Shown: positions 54,081-64,000 of the stretch, in pieces
How the letters are laid out: each line of letters begins with the position of its first letter
Numbering within the stretch: the stretch's first letter is position 1
Source of the DNA: Chalara sp. BL73
Lineage: Eukaryota; Ascomycota; Leotiomycetes; Helotiales
NCBI GenBank assembly: GCA_918026815.1
Contig: CAKJVC010000010.1
Coordinates: 1,180,501 to 1,244,500 of the forward strand
Length of the DNA stretch: 64,000 nt
Direction: 5' to 3'
Program-made: the position numbers and the translations under genes
Notes under the pieces: model-generated
What the model was told of the DNA's origin: nothing
What the model saw: only the letters and a program-made list of their open reading frames with translations
Database searches by the model: none

Positions 54081-54479
54081 CCTAGTTTTCTTTCTTGCAC
54101 GAGCCAACGGCGATGAGGCGAGGGTTTCCCCGAAGGCTTGATATTGACTTGCTACGCAAGTTAGTTGGCAATAGCGTGGTTGGTTAGAAGGATGGGCATA
54201 CAGCTGGTGAGTTATACCTCCGCATAAGTAAACATTAACGGCATTCTTCCTTACTATTCATTGGATGCAAGAAATAGAGTTGAGGATAATGCTCGCGTAG
54301 GACAATGTTATTGAGGTACTTGGCTATTTAAGGAATGAAATCAGGAAGGCAACAGAGATAGGAGGTTGAGGTGGATGCGCTTATTGAATTGTTTAGACAT
54401 TTATCCTAGCAGACACTTAGAGACTAGAGACACAGGGCTTGAGCCCGTCCACTTATGGGAGTAATTTCATTTAACTCTG

Positions 54480-55470
54480 CGCTGCGCCATGATCCAGCGC
54501 GTACGTACTGCGGCCGGAGTCCTGCCTGGGAACTTTTTAAAGATCCAGCCCCAAGACTTGTTCTCTTTCTTGTATACTAGCAAGCGCTGCTCGTCTATGT
54601 CGCACTATCGGCTATGCTTGCCCGCGCTCGAGCGGGCCTGTTCGTCCCCGCTCGAACATCCATCATCGTCGCTACTCGAATCGGGATCGCTGTCGCTCAA
54701 TCCACCATCGTCATCGCTACTTGGCGGCTCACTTCGCGATGCAAAAGCCCCGGTATCAACGGCTTCGATATCCTGGGATCGGGTACGCGTCGTATTTCTG
54801 TGGATACAGCCTACTTTTGCAGTCGACACGGTCCTTCCGCCGAACCGGGGTTGGGACAAGGTATGCCGGCTAAAGCCAGCCAAGAGGAATGAATGTTGCC
54901 TTATCGGCTTGATGGTGAAGTCATAGATCTTCCCTATATGGCTGATGCTCTCGATGAGCCGAGCAACCTGGCTGAAAGAGACTCCTCATCCATCACAGCC
55001 GTCTCTGCTTTCATAAGACATGATCCCCTATCATTACCATCCTTGTCTAAGTCGACCTCGTTGTTGATAGGCTTGTTGCCGCTCTCACCAGCGCTCTTGC
55101 TCCCTACGTCTAGTAGCTGTGGTGGCTTTGTGTATTCATCAATATCGTCAGATGAATGGGTACCACTATATTCTTTGTCGAAGTCTCTGCTGCTGCACCA
55201 CTCGCCTCCTGTGACAGAGTCTCCTTCTCATGGCTATATTTATCTTCCTTTTGCTCCAGCTCCAGCTGTTGCTCCTGGTCAAGGAGCCCATTATCCTTTC
55301 TGCTGCGATTTTGCAATGGCTCGCTTGAAATAGAGCGATGAGAGCTACTGGAGAGCGTAGAATTTGACATAGAAGCTCCTTGTTCAGTGAGGAACTGGCA
55401 TGGAGCCGCATTGTGGAAGACAAAATTTTCAGCATTGATCCCTCCATCAAAGCTAGGGGTTCGATCAAAA
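54480..55470 (-). pseudogene. Degraded Myb/SANT-like repeat gene, copy 2
   Basis: Better-preserved partner of 1330-2720. The minus-strand frame 54883-54605 gives an acidic Ser/Asp stretch (PPSSDDDGGLSDSDPDSSSD) ending KHSR, then a TAG where TGG Trp is expected, and continues in the same frame as DEQRLLVYKKENKSWGWIF and KKFPGRTPAAVRTRW, a complete Myb/SANT-like helix-turn-helix. An upstream frame (55370-55110) holds SSSHRSISSEPLQNRSRKDN. The TGG-to-TAG change is RIP-like. Frameshifts separate the upstream frame from the domain. Confidence 0.7.
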
Positions 55471-56605
55471 AGTGTTACTATAAGAACGGGAATCCAACGC
55501 TACATGTCTTACCAGGTGATGCGCCACTGGCACCTGGGCCACCAAGACCTTTGTCACGGTATAGTATTTGTGCAGATTGTGGGGAGTGTGGGCATGGCGG
55601 ACCAGGCCCGCCGCATTGGCATATGTGGGGGCCAGGTCTGAGCACAGGGCTCCGCTGTCTAGTGTGCATTGGCATCGTGTTAGAGCCCGCTGCCATAATC
55701 TCCCTTACCGTTCTCGGTATTCAAGCTTCAAATGCCCCATCAACTACTTGTAGCCACTTACGGAATTAGACAATACCCATGTCAGTTCCGTACGATTAAT
55801 AGGATTTGACAGGAATAAAAGATTGGGGCTTAGATATTGGGATTTGTGACTACGGTTAGAACTTAATACCCTTTTCTTGGTGTTTTTTAATTATTTTTAG
55901 GTCGAGCTGCCTGTACGTTGACGGCTCCTTAGATATCTAGTATTCAATCAAATATATGTTTTTCGTACTTAAAGCAACCTTTGATTCGGCAACCCATCTC
56001 TAGTAGCATTGGCAATAAAATCAAATTATGCCGTGCAGCATTAAGTTGCGGCGCCATGATCGTTGACACGAAAACGTTGACTTGGGCGGGGTTGGAAGGA
56101 AAGAGAGGAGTGATGGGGGTAGGATGGTGGGGGTAAACCGCCAATTCTGCCACTACAGGGGTGCACAGCCACAAGTGTCCGGAAATGGACTCCGCTAAAA
56201 TAATTAACTAGAAGACAAGCGACACCCAATTCGCCTTCTACCGTATTTGCAGCCACATCAGACAATATGCCGAATTCAGTTGAAGTGTAGCGTTTTTCTA
56301 GAAGTTTCTATGAGCAACCACATGCTTGCTTCGCAGGCAATCCCCACCGAAGCTGAAAAGGACCCAATCATATTATATATTAAAGATCATTGATCCGGGG
56401 TATAACGGTAGTGTGCTTCAAACTTAATTACGCTGCATAGAACTGCTGTTTGAATTATATATAACCAAGCATTAGATACCGTATCCTCAACTAGGTCGGG
56501 CCCAACCAGGAGTTTCATTATAAAAAAAGGCTATTGTAGTTACTTGAATAGTTGTAAGCGACTGTCCCCTGATCTTCCCCCCTACACTGTAACCCTCCAG
56601 CAGCC
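55471..56605. other. No gene seen
   Basis: About 1.1 kb. Short frames (55478-55769 on both strands) may continue the Myb/SANT repeat, but no motif supports it. Confidence 0.45.
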
Positions 56606-58118
56606 TCAACCACAAAATATACCCAGGATTTGTCTTAGGATGTCAGTTCTTCCTTCATTGTTACCCTCAGGTGGCTTCAAGTCCCTCGCTTTCAGAACAA
56701 CTAGCGCAAGGACGCCAGAGATTGTCATGAGCAGACCTACTCCCAGCCACGCAAACACACGAGCAAAGCTAATATTAGCAACAAGTCTTGTCTCCGCCGG
56801 AAAACCATTATTCGGCGGCCTCTTTTCGTCATCGAAGCTATGACTGAGCATCTCCCACGCGCCGAGGCACCCTTGACGGACGAGGCTTTTGACATAGTTA
56901 TCGAGGTTGTTGAAAGTTGATAGCTGCGACACGTTCGAATAGGAAAGCATGGTCAATAGGTCGGGGAGCATCCATATAGCCTCCTGCACCCACGGGTTAG
57001 CCTCGTACGCCACGTCCTGGATCGGCGTCATATCCTCTACAACACGGGAACTGGAACCGATATACGCGGCGCGCGAGCTTTTCGTAACCCCTGCACTAAA
57101 ATCGATCTTTCCGAGCAGAAAGCAGTTCTCGTCTGCGGCGGTACCCATAGTGCCCTGGACGAGATATGGCAAGGTATTCATGTCTCCGAAAACCGTATTG
57201 GGGATGTTAGGACACTCCGGGTCTGTGTACTCTTCGCTATAATGTCGTCGAAAGACCATGACTGCCGCTGTCATGGTGCCGGAGAATTTGATGGCTGGCG
57301 GTGGCTGGGCAGTGGTTTCCGGGCCTTTCTGCAGATTCCCCATGTCACACACGAGTGTGACGCCTCCACGAAAATAATACATTGGGTCGTCTTCCACCAA
57401 GGTCAGCTTTTCGCCGTCAATGGGCCACTTGTTCTCCATCACCTCATCCTTGTTGCGATACCAGCGAATGCCATTAATATTGATGTATGGAATAGTAGCG
57501 TCGACTAGAATCGAGTTCTCGGGTAAGCCGTCGTAATTCACAACATGGCGGTATCTGTTTCCCGCCAGGGACTTGCCTTGTTTGTCCACGGTGGATGTGT
57601 CCCCCCAAGCTAAGTTGGCATATCCTGCTGCAGACCTTAGGTATCCCCTTTTTATTCCTCCTTGCATGTTGTACCACTTCCACATACTAATGTTTACCGT
57701 CGGATCAACCGGATTCACGGGAACGGCGTTAGTGGAAATATGAACGGCCGAGTTCCAGTTGACTGACCCCGTGATAATAGGGCCGATGAAAGCTTGCATA
57801 AAGGCGGCGATGACTGCAGCTGATATGATCCAGTTGCTTAAATCTCTCGTTGTATCCTTTAGACCTTGAAGTACAAATGGTAAACGCCATCAGATCATCT
57901 TTGATACTTTGGTAGGGGACGCTGGCTTGTCGCTGGTTAACATGTGTCGGCCAAAGGCCCACAGGACGATAGTGGACCACACGCTGACAATGATCTTGAT
58001 AACTACCAAGGCGACAGAAACTAGCATTGTTATGTCAGAAACACGAAGGCAGGAGCGCTGCCTTACATAATACTACGGTTATAGGCCGTAGTATAAAGGG
58101 ACGAGATTTTCTAGCCAT
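56606..58118 (-). pseudogene. Fungal multi-TM surface protein gene with one nonsense codon
   Basis: Reconstructed as exons 58118-58067 and 58020-56606 (intron GTAAGG/GCTAG), 488 codons in one frame apart from a TGA at 57891-57893. The first junction creates a membrane helix, ITVVLFSVALVVIKIIVSVW. A second helix WIISAAVIAAFMQAFIGPII follows the TGA, then a roughly 340-residue presumably extracellular region with several Cys and N-x-S/T sites, and a final helix FAWLGVGLLMTISGVLALVV before a short cytosolic tail. The TGA replaces an expected CGA (KMI-stop-WRLPF), one C-to-T change. The part from 57799 down remains an open frame of 397 codons. The family is a fungal hypothetical membrane protein, function unknown. 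Confidence 0.7.
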
Positions 58119-58572
58119 GTTAGCGATAACGACAGACCAAAAAGTCTTTTCTCTAATAACTAATTGTCGGTCGACAGGACCGGTTATAAAACTGGATTTT
58201 GGGTATGGTTGAATGGCTTGTAAAATATTGCTGCCCTCTAACTAAGTGAATAAGGTCTAAAATACAGTATTGTTGTACCGTGCCAAGTGCTGTGTCACGC
58301 GCCAAAGTATGAATAATTGCTATGCCATTATATTCCCTTAGTACCAACACTAACAATTGAGAGTTTAAATCACCTCCATCGTCCATAATATGGCCCAAAA
58401 AAATGCTGAAATAGGCGCGTCACTTCGAGTTCCAACTAGGAGAAGCTAGGTACATTACAAGACCTGCAAAAACAGATACGCCAGACTTGAGGGATCTATA
58501 AAGCAATGCCTTGTGACTCTGGTGCCAGCGTACGCAGAAGAGCTACAAGACGGAAAGTAGCTTGAAAGAACA
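58119..58572. other. No gene seen
   Basis: Spacer between the membrane-protein and amidase pseudogenes. Confidence 0.5.
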
Positions 58573-59300
58573 TTGCAGCGATTTCGAGATCTCAATAATA
58601 ACGTCTGGACTGCCGAATTCCTCGACGGGCTCCTTATCAGCACCTCAGACCCGCTTCATCTGTCGCTATGTCCAGAGTTGACTGCCAGCATACAGCATTT
58701 GACGTCCTGGCATGCTATAGTCCCGAGAATGGAGTTACCAGCAAGTGCCAGCTCGAAAGCCCATTTGTTATTACTAAGTGTATACGCACCATTAACACAA
58801 ATAGGCTGGTCCATATGCCCTGTCGCACAACACTTTCAGCCAGGTTTATCGCCTTCATGATGTAAATGGTGCATTTATGATACCGATCAAACCAACGTCC
58901 CCGGCAAGCAGGTGTGTTCACGGCCATTACTCAATATATAACAAACGTAACAAACCACAGATTATTCGAGCTACTGCACGCTGCAGGCAGTTTTCCCCAG
59001 TCACTGGCTGTTGTTGTGCCTTCGAGGCTCCCGACCCCAGAAGACTCCCCAATCTGCGGAAAACGTATTGCTGTGAAGGAGCTCTTCAACATCAGTGGGC
59101 TTCAAATGGCTCTGTCAAACCGAGCTTTTTACTCTATAGCTAGCCCGGCGCGGCAGACAACACAGGCGATACAGAAGTTGTTTGATGCTGGCACGGTAAT
59201 GGTTGGTTCTACTAAGTGTAGCTCCATGATATCTAGAGAAGACCCAGTCGAAGCAGTCGACTTCCATCCACCGCGAAAGCCAGCTCGCTGATCTACGCCC
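58573..59300 (+). pseudogene. Amidase pseudogene, N-terminal fragment
   Basis: Frame 58914-59291 contains the start of an amidase-signature enzyme: GKRIAVKELFNISGLQMALS with the catalytic Lys of the Ser-Ser-Lys triad, then NRAFYSIASPARQTTQAIQK, then LFDAGTVMVGSTKCSSMISR and EDPVEAVDF. The Gly/Ser-rich signature carrying both catalytic Ser residues is missing. An earlier frame (58573-58860) with NNVWTAEFLDGLLISTS resembles the N-terminal extension of fungal amidase-like proteins, but it is out of frame. The gene is broken at both levels and ends before the neighbouring HET gene. Confidence 0.65.
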
Positions 59301-59449
59301 AGAACCGCTTCGATTTTGCTCATGGCCACCCTGAGGACGTAGCTTCGCTCCTTAGGACAATCCACAGCAACAATGCAGACTGCATCCGATATGAAGAAAG
59401 GTGGGGGACTAAATGCTCGTCCTCAGTAGGCGTTTCAGAGCTTGTACTA

Positions 59450-61547
59450 CTACACAATGGTAATGACTCGCAGCATATTTCCTATGTTTCCACTTCGCGA
59501 GCAAGATTGATGATCTTTGGTTTGGCAATTGTGTATAAGGAAGTCGTATACTTTGTCGTAAGCATCAAACTCAAAATATCCGATCCTTTGATATTCCGCA
59601 GGGTGTTTTGTTGCTTGGAGTAGCAAGCCCCGCCAACATTTCGAACCGGATCTGATACTGTCCAGAACCGGCAATATAAAAACTATCCCTGGGTTTATCC
59701 CTAATTCGTCAAGGCAGGTCTTGACGTGATATTGACTCATGGAAAACCTTACATAGCCATGCATAATATCAAAAGTTCCACTGAACAGAAGGCTGCAGGC
59801 TAGCTTCAGTCTTCCTTTGGGAATCTCTCCAAAAGGATCTCGTGGCCCCAGATCTACATTCAGAACTTCGATATACCTTTTGTCTTTTGATGGGACTGCA
59901 TAATCAACGGTGCCATCTACCGAGGCCCAAGACCAGGATGGGGCTTGATTAGACGAAATACTTGGTCTTTGGGCTCGAACCTGCCAACAAAGCTGCTCTT
60001 CCATGTCTTGCCGCCAAAGCCCAGCTAAATATTTATCTTCAGCGTTCTGTGCCTGTATGGCTTGAGCAATTCCAGATATAGCAACGAGTTTGTCTCTGCT
60101 GAATGACAAATCGCATCTCGAATATATCCTGACGATCCTTGGCCAAAGAGACTTTGAAACAGGTTGCTTGGCAAGATGGAAATCCCCATACATCAAAGCG
60201 TTAGGGAATTTATCTGGGAAAACCTCGCAGGCGGTGACAAAGTTGCACTCCCAAAATAGTTGCGTCTGGTTGAAATGGAGCGTCCGAGGAGATAACAGTC
60301 GTTCCTGCAATACCCATGCTCGCCTTGCTAAAGGCGTTTCGAAGAGACAAGCATCCCAGTCGCCATCCTCAATAGATTCGTAATATTTCTGCAGTCCATG
60401 AACGGAGGTCGAGATGCGATATCGCCATACACGTCCTGGATCTCGGTTAAAGAAACACCCACCGTTGCCATCAGATGCGCTTGATGCAGCAATGTTGATT
60501 GTAGAACAGCTATATATGCTGCTCATTAGCTTTGACTCTTTGTTCCAGTCGTCCGGATCGTCTTGAACAATACAAAGTGAGTCGATCCAGAGGTACTGAA
60601 GTCCCAGCGCTTGAGTGATATGTACTGCATCTTGAAAGGTTTTGCAAAGGGCCCCTGCGGGTAAGCCATTTAAAAGATATCGCATGTTCCGTCTTGTGAG
60701 CTGCAGGACTTTCAAGGAGCCCCAGCAGTGACTTAAAGTTGCATATCTTGCTGTTGATTGAAGCGGAGAGGATAAAAATAGCTGTACATTTTCACCGTCA
60801 AGGTAGAGAAGTCGAGTTGGGGTATATTCAGGCGAGGCATTGCAGGTAGAGTGGAGTTGACAGCACCCCTCAAGCCATATCTTTGCTAAACATAAAGCAT
60901 CTCTGCTATTTACTGGAATTCTTGGGGATTCCTGACGCAATAAATTTTCTGCCATCTTCATGTGAGCCAGAATAGAATTGCACGAATGTACCATACTTAC
61001 CCGTACCAAGAACAGGAAGTAAGATGACCTTGCACACTGAATCATCAGGCGCCCTTTTCCCAACGTCCTCAAATGCATCTTCCCACCCCCCTGTACGCTG
61101 TCGTTGAGAGCTATACTCAGTATCTTCTTCGCTGTCCTCTTCCTCTTCCTCGAAGTTCTCAAAACGGAAGCGTAGTTCCAGCAATCGAGAGTCTGCCGGT
61201 ATTAACCCTTGCCGGCGAGAAGATATAATTCTTTGAAACGAGACTATCCTGATCCAAGATCTTTCCGCAATCAAGCCTTTGTTGAGAAGGTCTATCGTTG
61301 CGTTTTGTGCTGTCTCCAGTTCTCCTCGACTGGCAAGGTTCTGAAGGAATTGTCCACAAAGAGGGCAGCCTCTGGCTGCAGAAACTTGAAGAGTAAAGAT
61401 ATTGTCACAGTGGAGAAATCGAGCTTGGTATTCGTCTTCGACTAGCTCCTCCCAGTGATCAAAGATGTACTGACAGTGTTTGCAGAGCGACTGCGCTACC
61501 TTGAGGTTCTCTCCTTTTGGCAGTATGCCTCCCGTGTTGTCGTCCAT
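59450..61547 (-). CDS. HET-domain protein (two exons)
   Basis: Predicted 681 residues from exons 61547-61001 and 60948-59450; a 52-bp intron (GTAAGT/GGCAG) joins VLGTE to NLLRQESP in matching phase. The N-terminus has a CxxC...CPLC pattern (SLCKHCQYIFDHW; ARGCPLCGQFLQNL) typical of long HET proteins. HET blocks: YATLSHCWGS (251-260), LWIDSLCIVQDDPDDWNKES (302-321), INIAASSASDGNGGCF and RRAWVLQERLLSPRTLHF (about 391-408). The C-terminal APSWSWASVDG motif completes the canonical architecture. It is intact and undamaged. Upstream it meets repeat R2 and a Tc1 element. Confidence 0.92.
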
Positions 61548-61629
61548 TGTAAATCTTGGAGTCAAACGATTCGGGGAGAGCAGAACGTAGATTAGGGCCT
61601 AGAATCTGTCCTCGGTTGTCAGGAATCGG

Positions 61630-61797
61630 CTTACGTAAATAGGCCAAGGAGCTAGAGCACCTCACACGCACACAGATTATAGCCATAATTGTAGAGAATA
61701 TCGTCATCCGTAACGCTCGTACAAGCCTATATTCCATCGCCGTGATACCTTCACAGACCCTCCAATTAATCCCCTGCCCAATAGACCCCATTTCTGA
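61630..61797 (+). repeat. Dispersed duplicate R2, copy 2
   Basis: Partner of 21600-21770. Here similarity stops exactly at 61797, where the Tc1 terminal repeat begins. It lies just upstream of the HET gene start. Confidence 0.7.
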
Positions 61798-62160
61798 TAG
61801 AGGAGCGTACGAAGGTACAGCGGTCAATTATTGTCACTACGCTAGCTAGGGTACCACCCTTGTCGCCACCACCTTTCCTAATAGAGTAATTGATTCAAAA
61901 TCTCGCGATCAAGTGGTGATGGTGTTTTGCGAATCGATACTGACTGGTTATTCAGAATGTCGACGATTTACAGCAGTCCTGTATTGCCTACTATACAGCC
62001 TAGTATTTTCTATAGCCAGCCACCTCCTCCACGCGTAATTGCTGAGTCAACACGCATACAACGTCCTCATCAATACACAAAAGCTCAAAAGCTTACTCGA
62101 GATCAATGTCTAGAAGTGCGCGTTTTACGCGATATAAATTGGACATATCTTGACATTCAT

Positions 62161-62711
62161 TGTAACAACTCAAGTCGAACAGGGATCTCGATCCGTAGAT
62201 CTTAGGTAGAAGGACTCAAAGGTGTGAACAACTATCAATTGTTATAACTAAGAGAACAAGCTACAGACAGAAGAAGGGAAGGAAAGCAGCGCTTTATATA
62301 CAGGAAGCTGGCTAGAGGCCAGTGTAAGCGAGCCCTGCGTGTGACAACTCAAGCGGAATAGGGATCTCGATCCGTAGATCTAGGTAGATCGACTCAGAGG
62401 TGTAAGCAACTATCAATTGTCATAACTAAGAGAACAAGCTACGGACAGAAGAAGGGAAGGAAAACAGTGCTCTATATACAGGAACTGGCCGGAGGCCAGG
62501 ATAGGCGAGCTTTGCGGTGTACAGTGCTGAGCTCCGTCCGAGCTCTGGGGTGTCCGGTGCTGTGCTCTGTCCGAGCTCTGGGGTATCCGGTGGTGGGCTC
62601 CGAGCCAGAGAAGGCCAGGGCCGTGACACTGCGGCTCCCCGTGCCAAGTTCCACCGAGCTCTGCAGTGTCAGGAGCCAAGCTTCAAGCTAGAAATGGCCA
62701 GGGCCGTGACG
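62161..62711 (-). mobile_element. Family-B LTR inserted in the transposase gene
   Basis: TGTAACAACTCAAG at 62161 to GGGCCGTGACG at 62711 with perfect target duplications TTCAT at 62156-62160 and 62712-62716. It is itself split by a second family-B LTR at 62340-62628. Removing it together with one duplication rejoins the transposase frame. Confidence 0.93.
62340..62628 (-). mobile_element. Family-B LTR nested in a family-B LTR
   Basis: TGTGACAACTCAAG to GGGCCGTGACA with perfect target duplications CTGCG at 62335-62339 and 62629-62633. Same family and orientation as its host LTR. Confidence 0.93.
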
Positions 62712-63650
62712 TTCATCGTACAGGAATCACTTTACGACAGATTCGATATGCATGCCGCAAACAAGCTACTCCACAAAAGAAAACGGGTAAAAAGCCAAGT
62801 TTAACTACAGCTCAAGTCGAAGGACTAGTCGAATTTGTATGTGCTTCAAGAACAAATCGTCGAAAACGACTTGCTTGGGCTGAAAAGCATAAAAATTGGA
62901 CAATAAAACAATGGTATTCTGTATTATAGACCGACGAGACTTGGATTACAGGCGGAAGATATACTAGAACCTGGGTTACTCGACGTGCTGGAAAAGAATT
63001 CGATTTTACTTGTGTCGTCGATCGTGTACAACGCAAAAAAGGTTGGATGTTTTAGGGGTGTTTTCATGGCCATCCAAAAGGGCCAGGCATGTTAGATTGA
63101 GGACCTATCGGCGAAGAATCATATCGAGCTCATACAGTTCCCTTAATTCATGGCTATATAAAGCTTCGTCATCGAGAAGGATTAGTTCTTGAGAGCTTAT
63201 GCAAGATGGAGCTCCAGGCCACGCCGCTGCAAATACCAAAAATGATTTGGCTGAACGTGGTATTACTGTGGTTTATTGGCCTCTTTTCAGCCCTGATTTG
63301 AACCCAATTGAAAAGGTCTGGAATATTATGAAGAATTACCTTTAAGGCAACTATCCGGAAACTATGAGCTACGATCAGTTGCGCAACGCAGTTAAAACAG
63401 CTTGGGATGCTATTGGGGCTCATGAATTGCAAGAGCTAATAAAGCAAATGCCTCAAAGGTGCCTGGACGTTATAGCCGCAAAGGGAGAATGTACAAAATG
63501 GTAGAGAATAGAGCAATTTGCAAAACACCATCACCACTTGACCGCGAGATTTTGAATCAATTACTCTGTTAGGAAAGGTGGTGGCGACGAGGGTGGTACC
63601 CTAGCTAGCGCAGTCACAGCAATTGACCGCTGTACCTTCGTACGCTCCTC

Positions 63651-64000
63651 CAGGTTAATAACAAGGCGCCTCGACCCTTTACACCCGCTTAGAGCACACA
63701 CTGAAGCTGCCCTAATGTCTCCGCAAGGCAGCGGCAAAACTACGAATCGGAGCTTGTGACACCGTCACATGACCCAGGAAGGCTCATTCCTCCATTCAAC
63801 CTTCAACAATCAATCACATTCAACCTAAGCAATCCACGTAAAGACGCGGTGTTGCCACAGGTAGAGTGATCCGACAATTGGCTTTACTACAGTAGCAACT
63901 CCTATCGGTGTAGTCGAGTTTTACATAGTAGAAGTCGATACTTTTTTTTGGCTTTGTTTTACGGATATGAATAATCTTTGCACGTACTTCAACAATTTCA
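63651..64000. other. No gene seen at right edge
   Basis: Contains GTCACATGACCCAGG at about 63770, also present near 49245; otherwise unrecognised. Confidence 0.45.

Larger units (their letters stand above)
61957..63504 (+). pseudogene. Tc1/mariner transposase split by an LTR
   Basis: Codons from 61957 run through a helix-turn-helix start (AQKLTRDQCLEVRVLRDINW) to the LTR at 62161 and resume in frame after its duplication at 62717 (GITLRQIRYACRKQATPQKK). DDE_3 motifs follow: TDETWITGGRYTRTWVTRRA, MQDGAPGHAAANTKND and SPDLNPIEKVWNIMKNYL. Stops at 62927 (TAG for Trp before TDETW), 63053 (TAG) and 63343 (TAA for Gln) and at least one frameshift between 63055 and 63200 also inactivate it. The DGAP Asp is still present. 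Confidence 0.9.
61800..63650 (+). mobile_element. Tc1/mariner element with long terminal repeats, interrupted
   Basis: Arms of about 135-140 bp (61800-61935, 63508-63650) are inverted copies starting GAGGAGCGTACGAAGGTACA and including CGCTAGCTAGGGTACCACCC. Without the nested LTRs the element would be about 1.3 kb. A TA precedes the left arm; the right flank does not show a matching TA directly at the arm end. Confidence 0.85.

Noticed and set aside
61800..63650. Exact termini and TA duplication for the Tc1 element.
   Set aside because: The left arm follows TA, but the right arm is followed by CAGGTTA, so precise ends could not be fixed.
1..64000. CRISPR arrays, rRNA, bacterial operons or integrated viral genomes.
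   Set aside because: None seen; the spliced genes and repeat types are those of a fungal nuclear genome.

Overview
This window is nuclear DNA of a filamentous ascomycete (Pezizomycotina, probably Leotiomycetes-like; the class is an inference). Coding genes carry short 49-65 bp introns with GTRNGT donors and CTAAC/CTGAC-type branch points. The protein families (HET, Clr5-ankyrin, DUF3425 bZIP, fungal STAND N-terminus, Png1) are those of filamentous ascomycetes, and repeats show the C-to-T nonsense pattern expected from repeat-induced point mutation (RIP). No bacterial, organellar or viral genome features were seen.

Layout. 0-8 kb: HET-gene remnant, solo LTR, degraded Myb/SANT-like repeat gene, an intact STAND-N/ankyrin-like gene and a beta-trefoil-like gene. 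8-16 kb: LINE debris, then a divergent pair: a 1130-residue gene joining a chymotrypsin-fold protease-like module (His/Asp/Cys) in frame to a peptide:N-glycanase lacking its catalytic Cys, and opposite it a gene for a protein with a C-terminal membrane anchor. 16-26 kb: LeuRS pseudogene, RIP-damaged pogo/Fot1 element, a bZIP gene bracketed by a 41-bp inverted repeat, a four-helix membrane protein, and an SDR gene cut by a Tc1 fragment. 26-40 kb: GST, a second bZIP gene whose stop codon lies in the target duplication of a solo LTR, an NTF2/SnoaL-like protein, a large inverted repeat, a Clr5-ankyrin pseudogene and an intact HET gene. 40-55 kb: LTR cluster with nested insertions, an intact pogo/Fot1 transposon, an intronless P450 with a Cys-rich tail, a dead Tc1 element, an MFS transporter, more solo LTRs and a second Myb/SANT repeat. 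55-64 kb: membrane-protein gene with one nonsense codon, amidase pseudogene, two-exon HET gene and a Tc1 element interrupted by an LTR that itself contains another LTR.

Taken together this is a transposon-rich accessory island holding many genes of the fungal allorecognition/innate-immunity repertoire (three HET loci, STAND-N, Clr5-ankyrin, the protease/PNGase pair), several freshly disabled by single C-to-T stops. The P450, MFS, GST and SDR genes have detoxification or secondary-metabolism character, but no backbone synthase is present. Exon junctions given here were derived by splice consensus and reading-phase arithmetic only.
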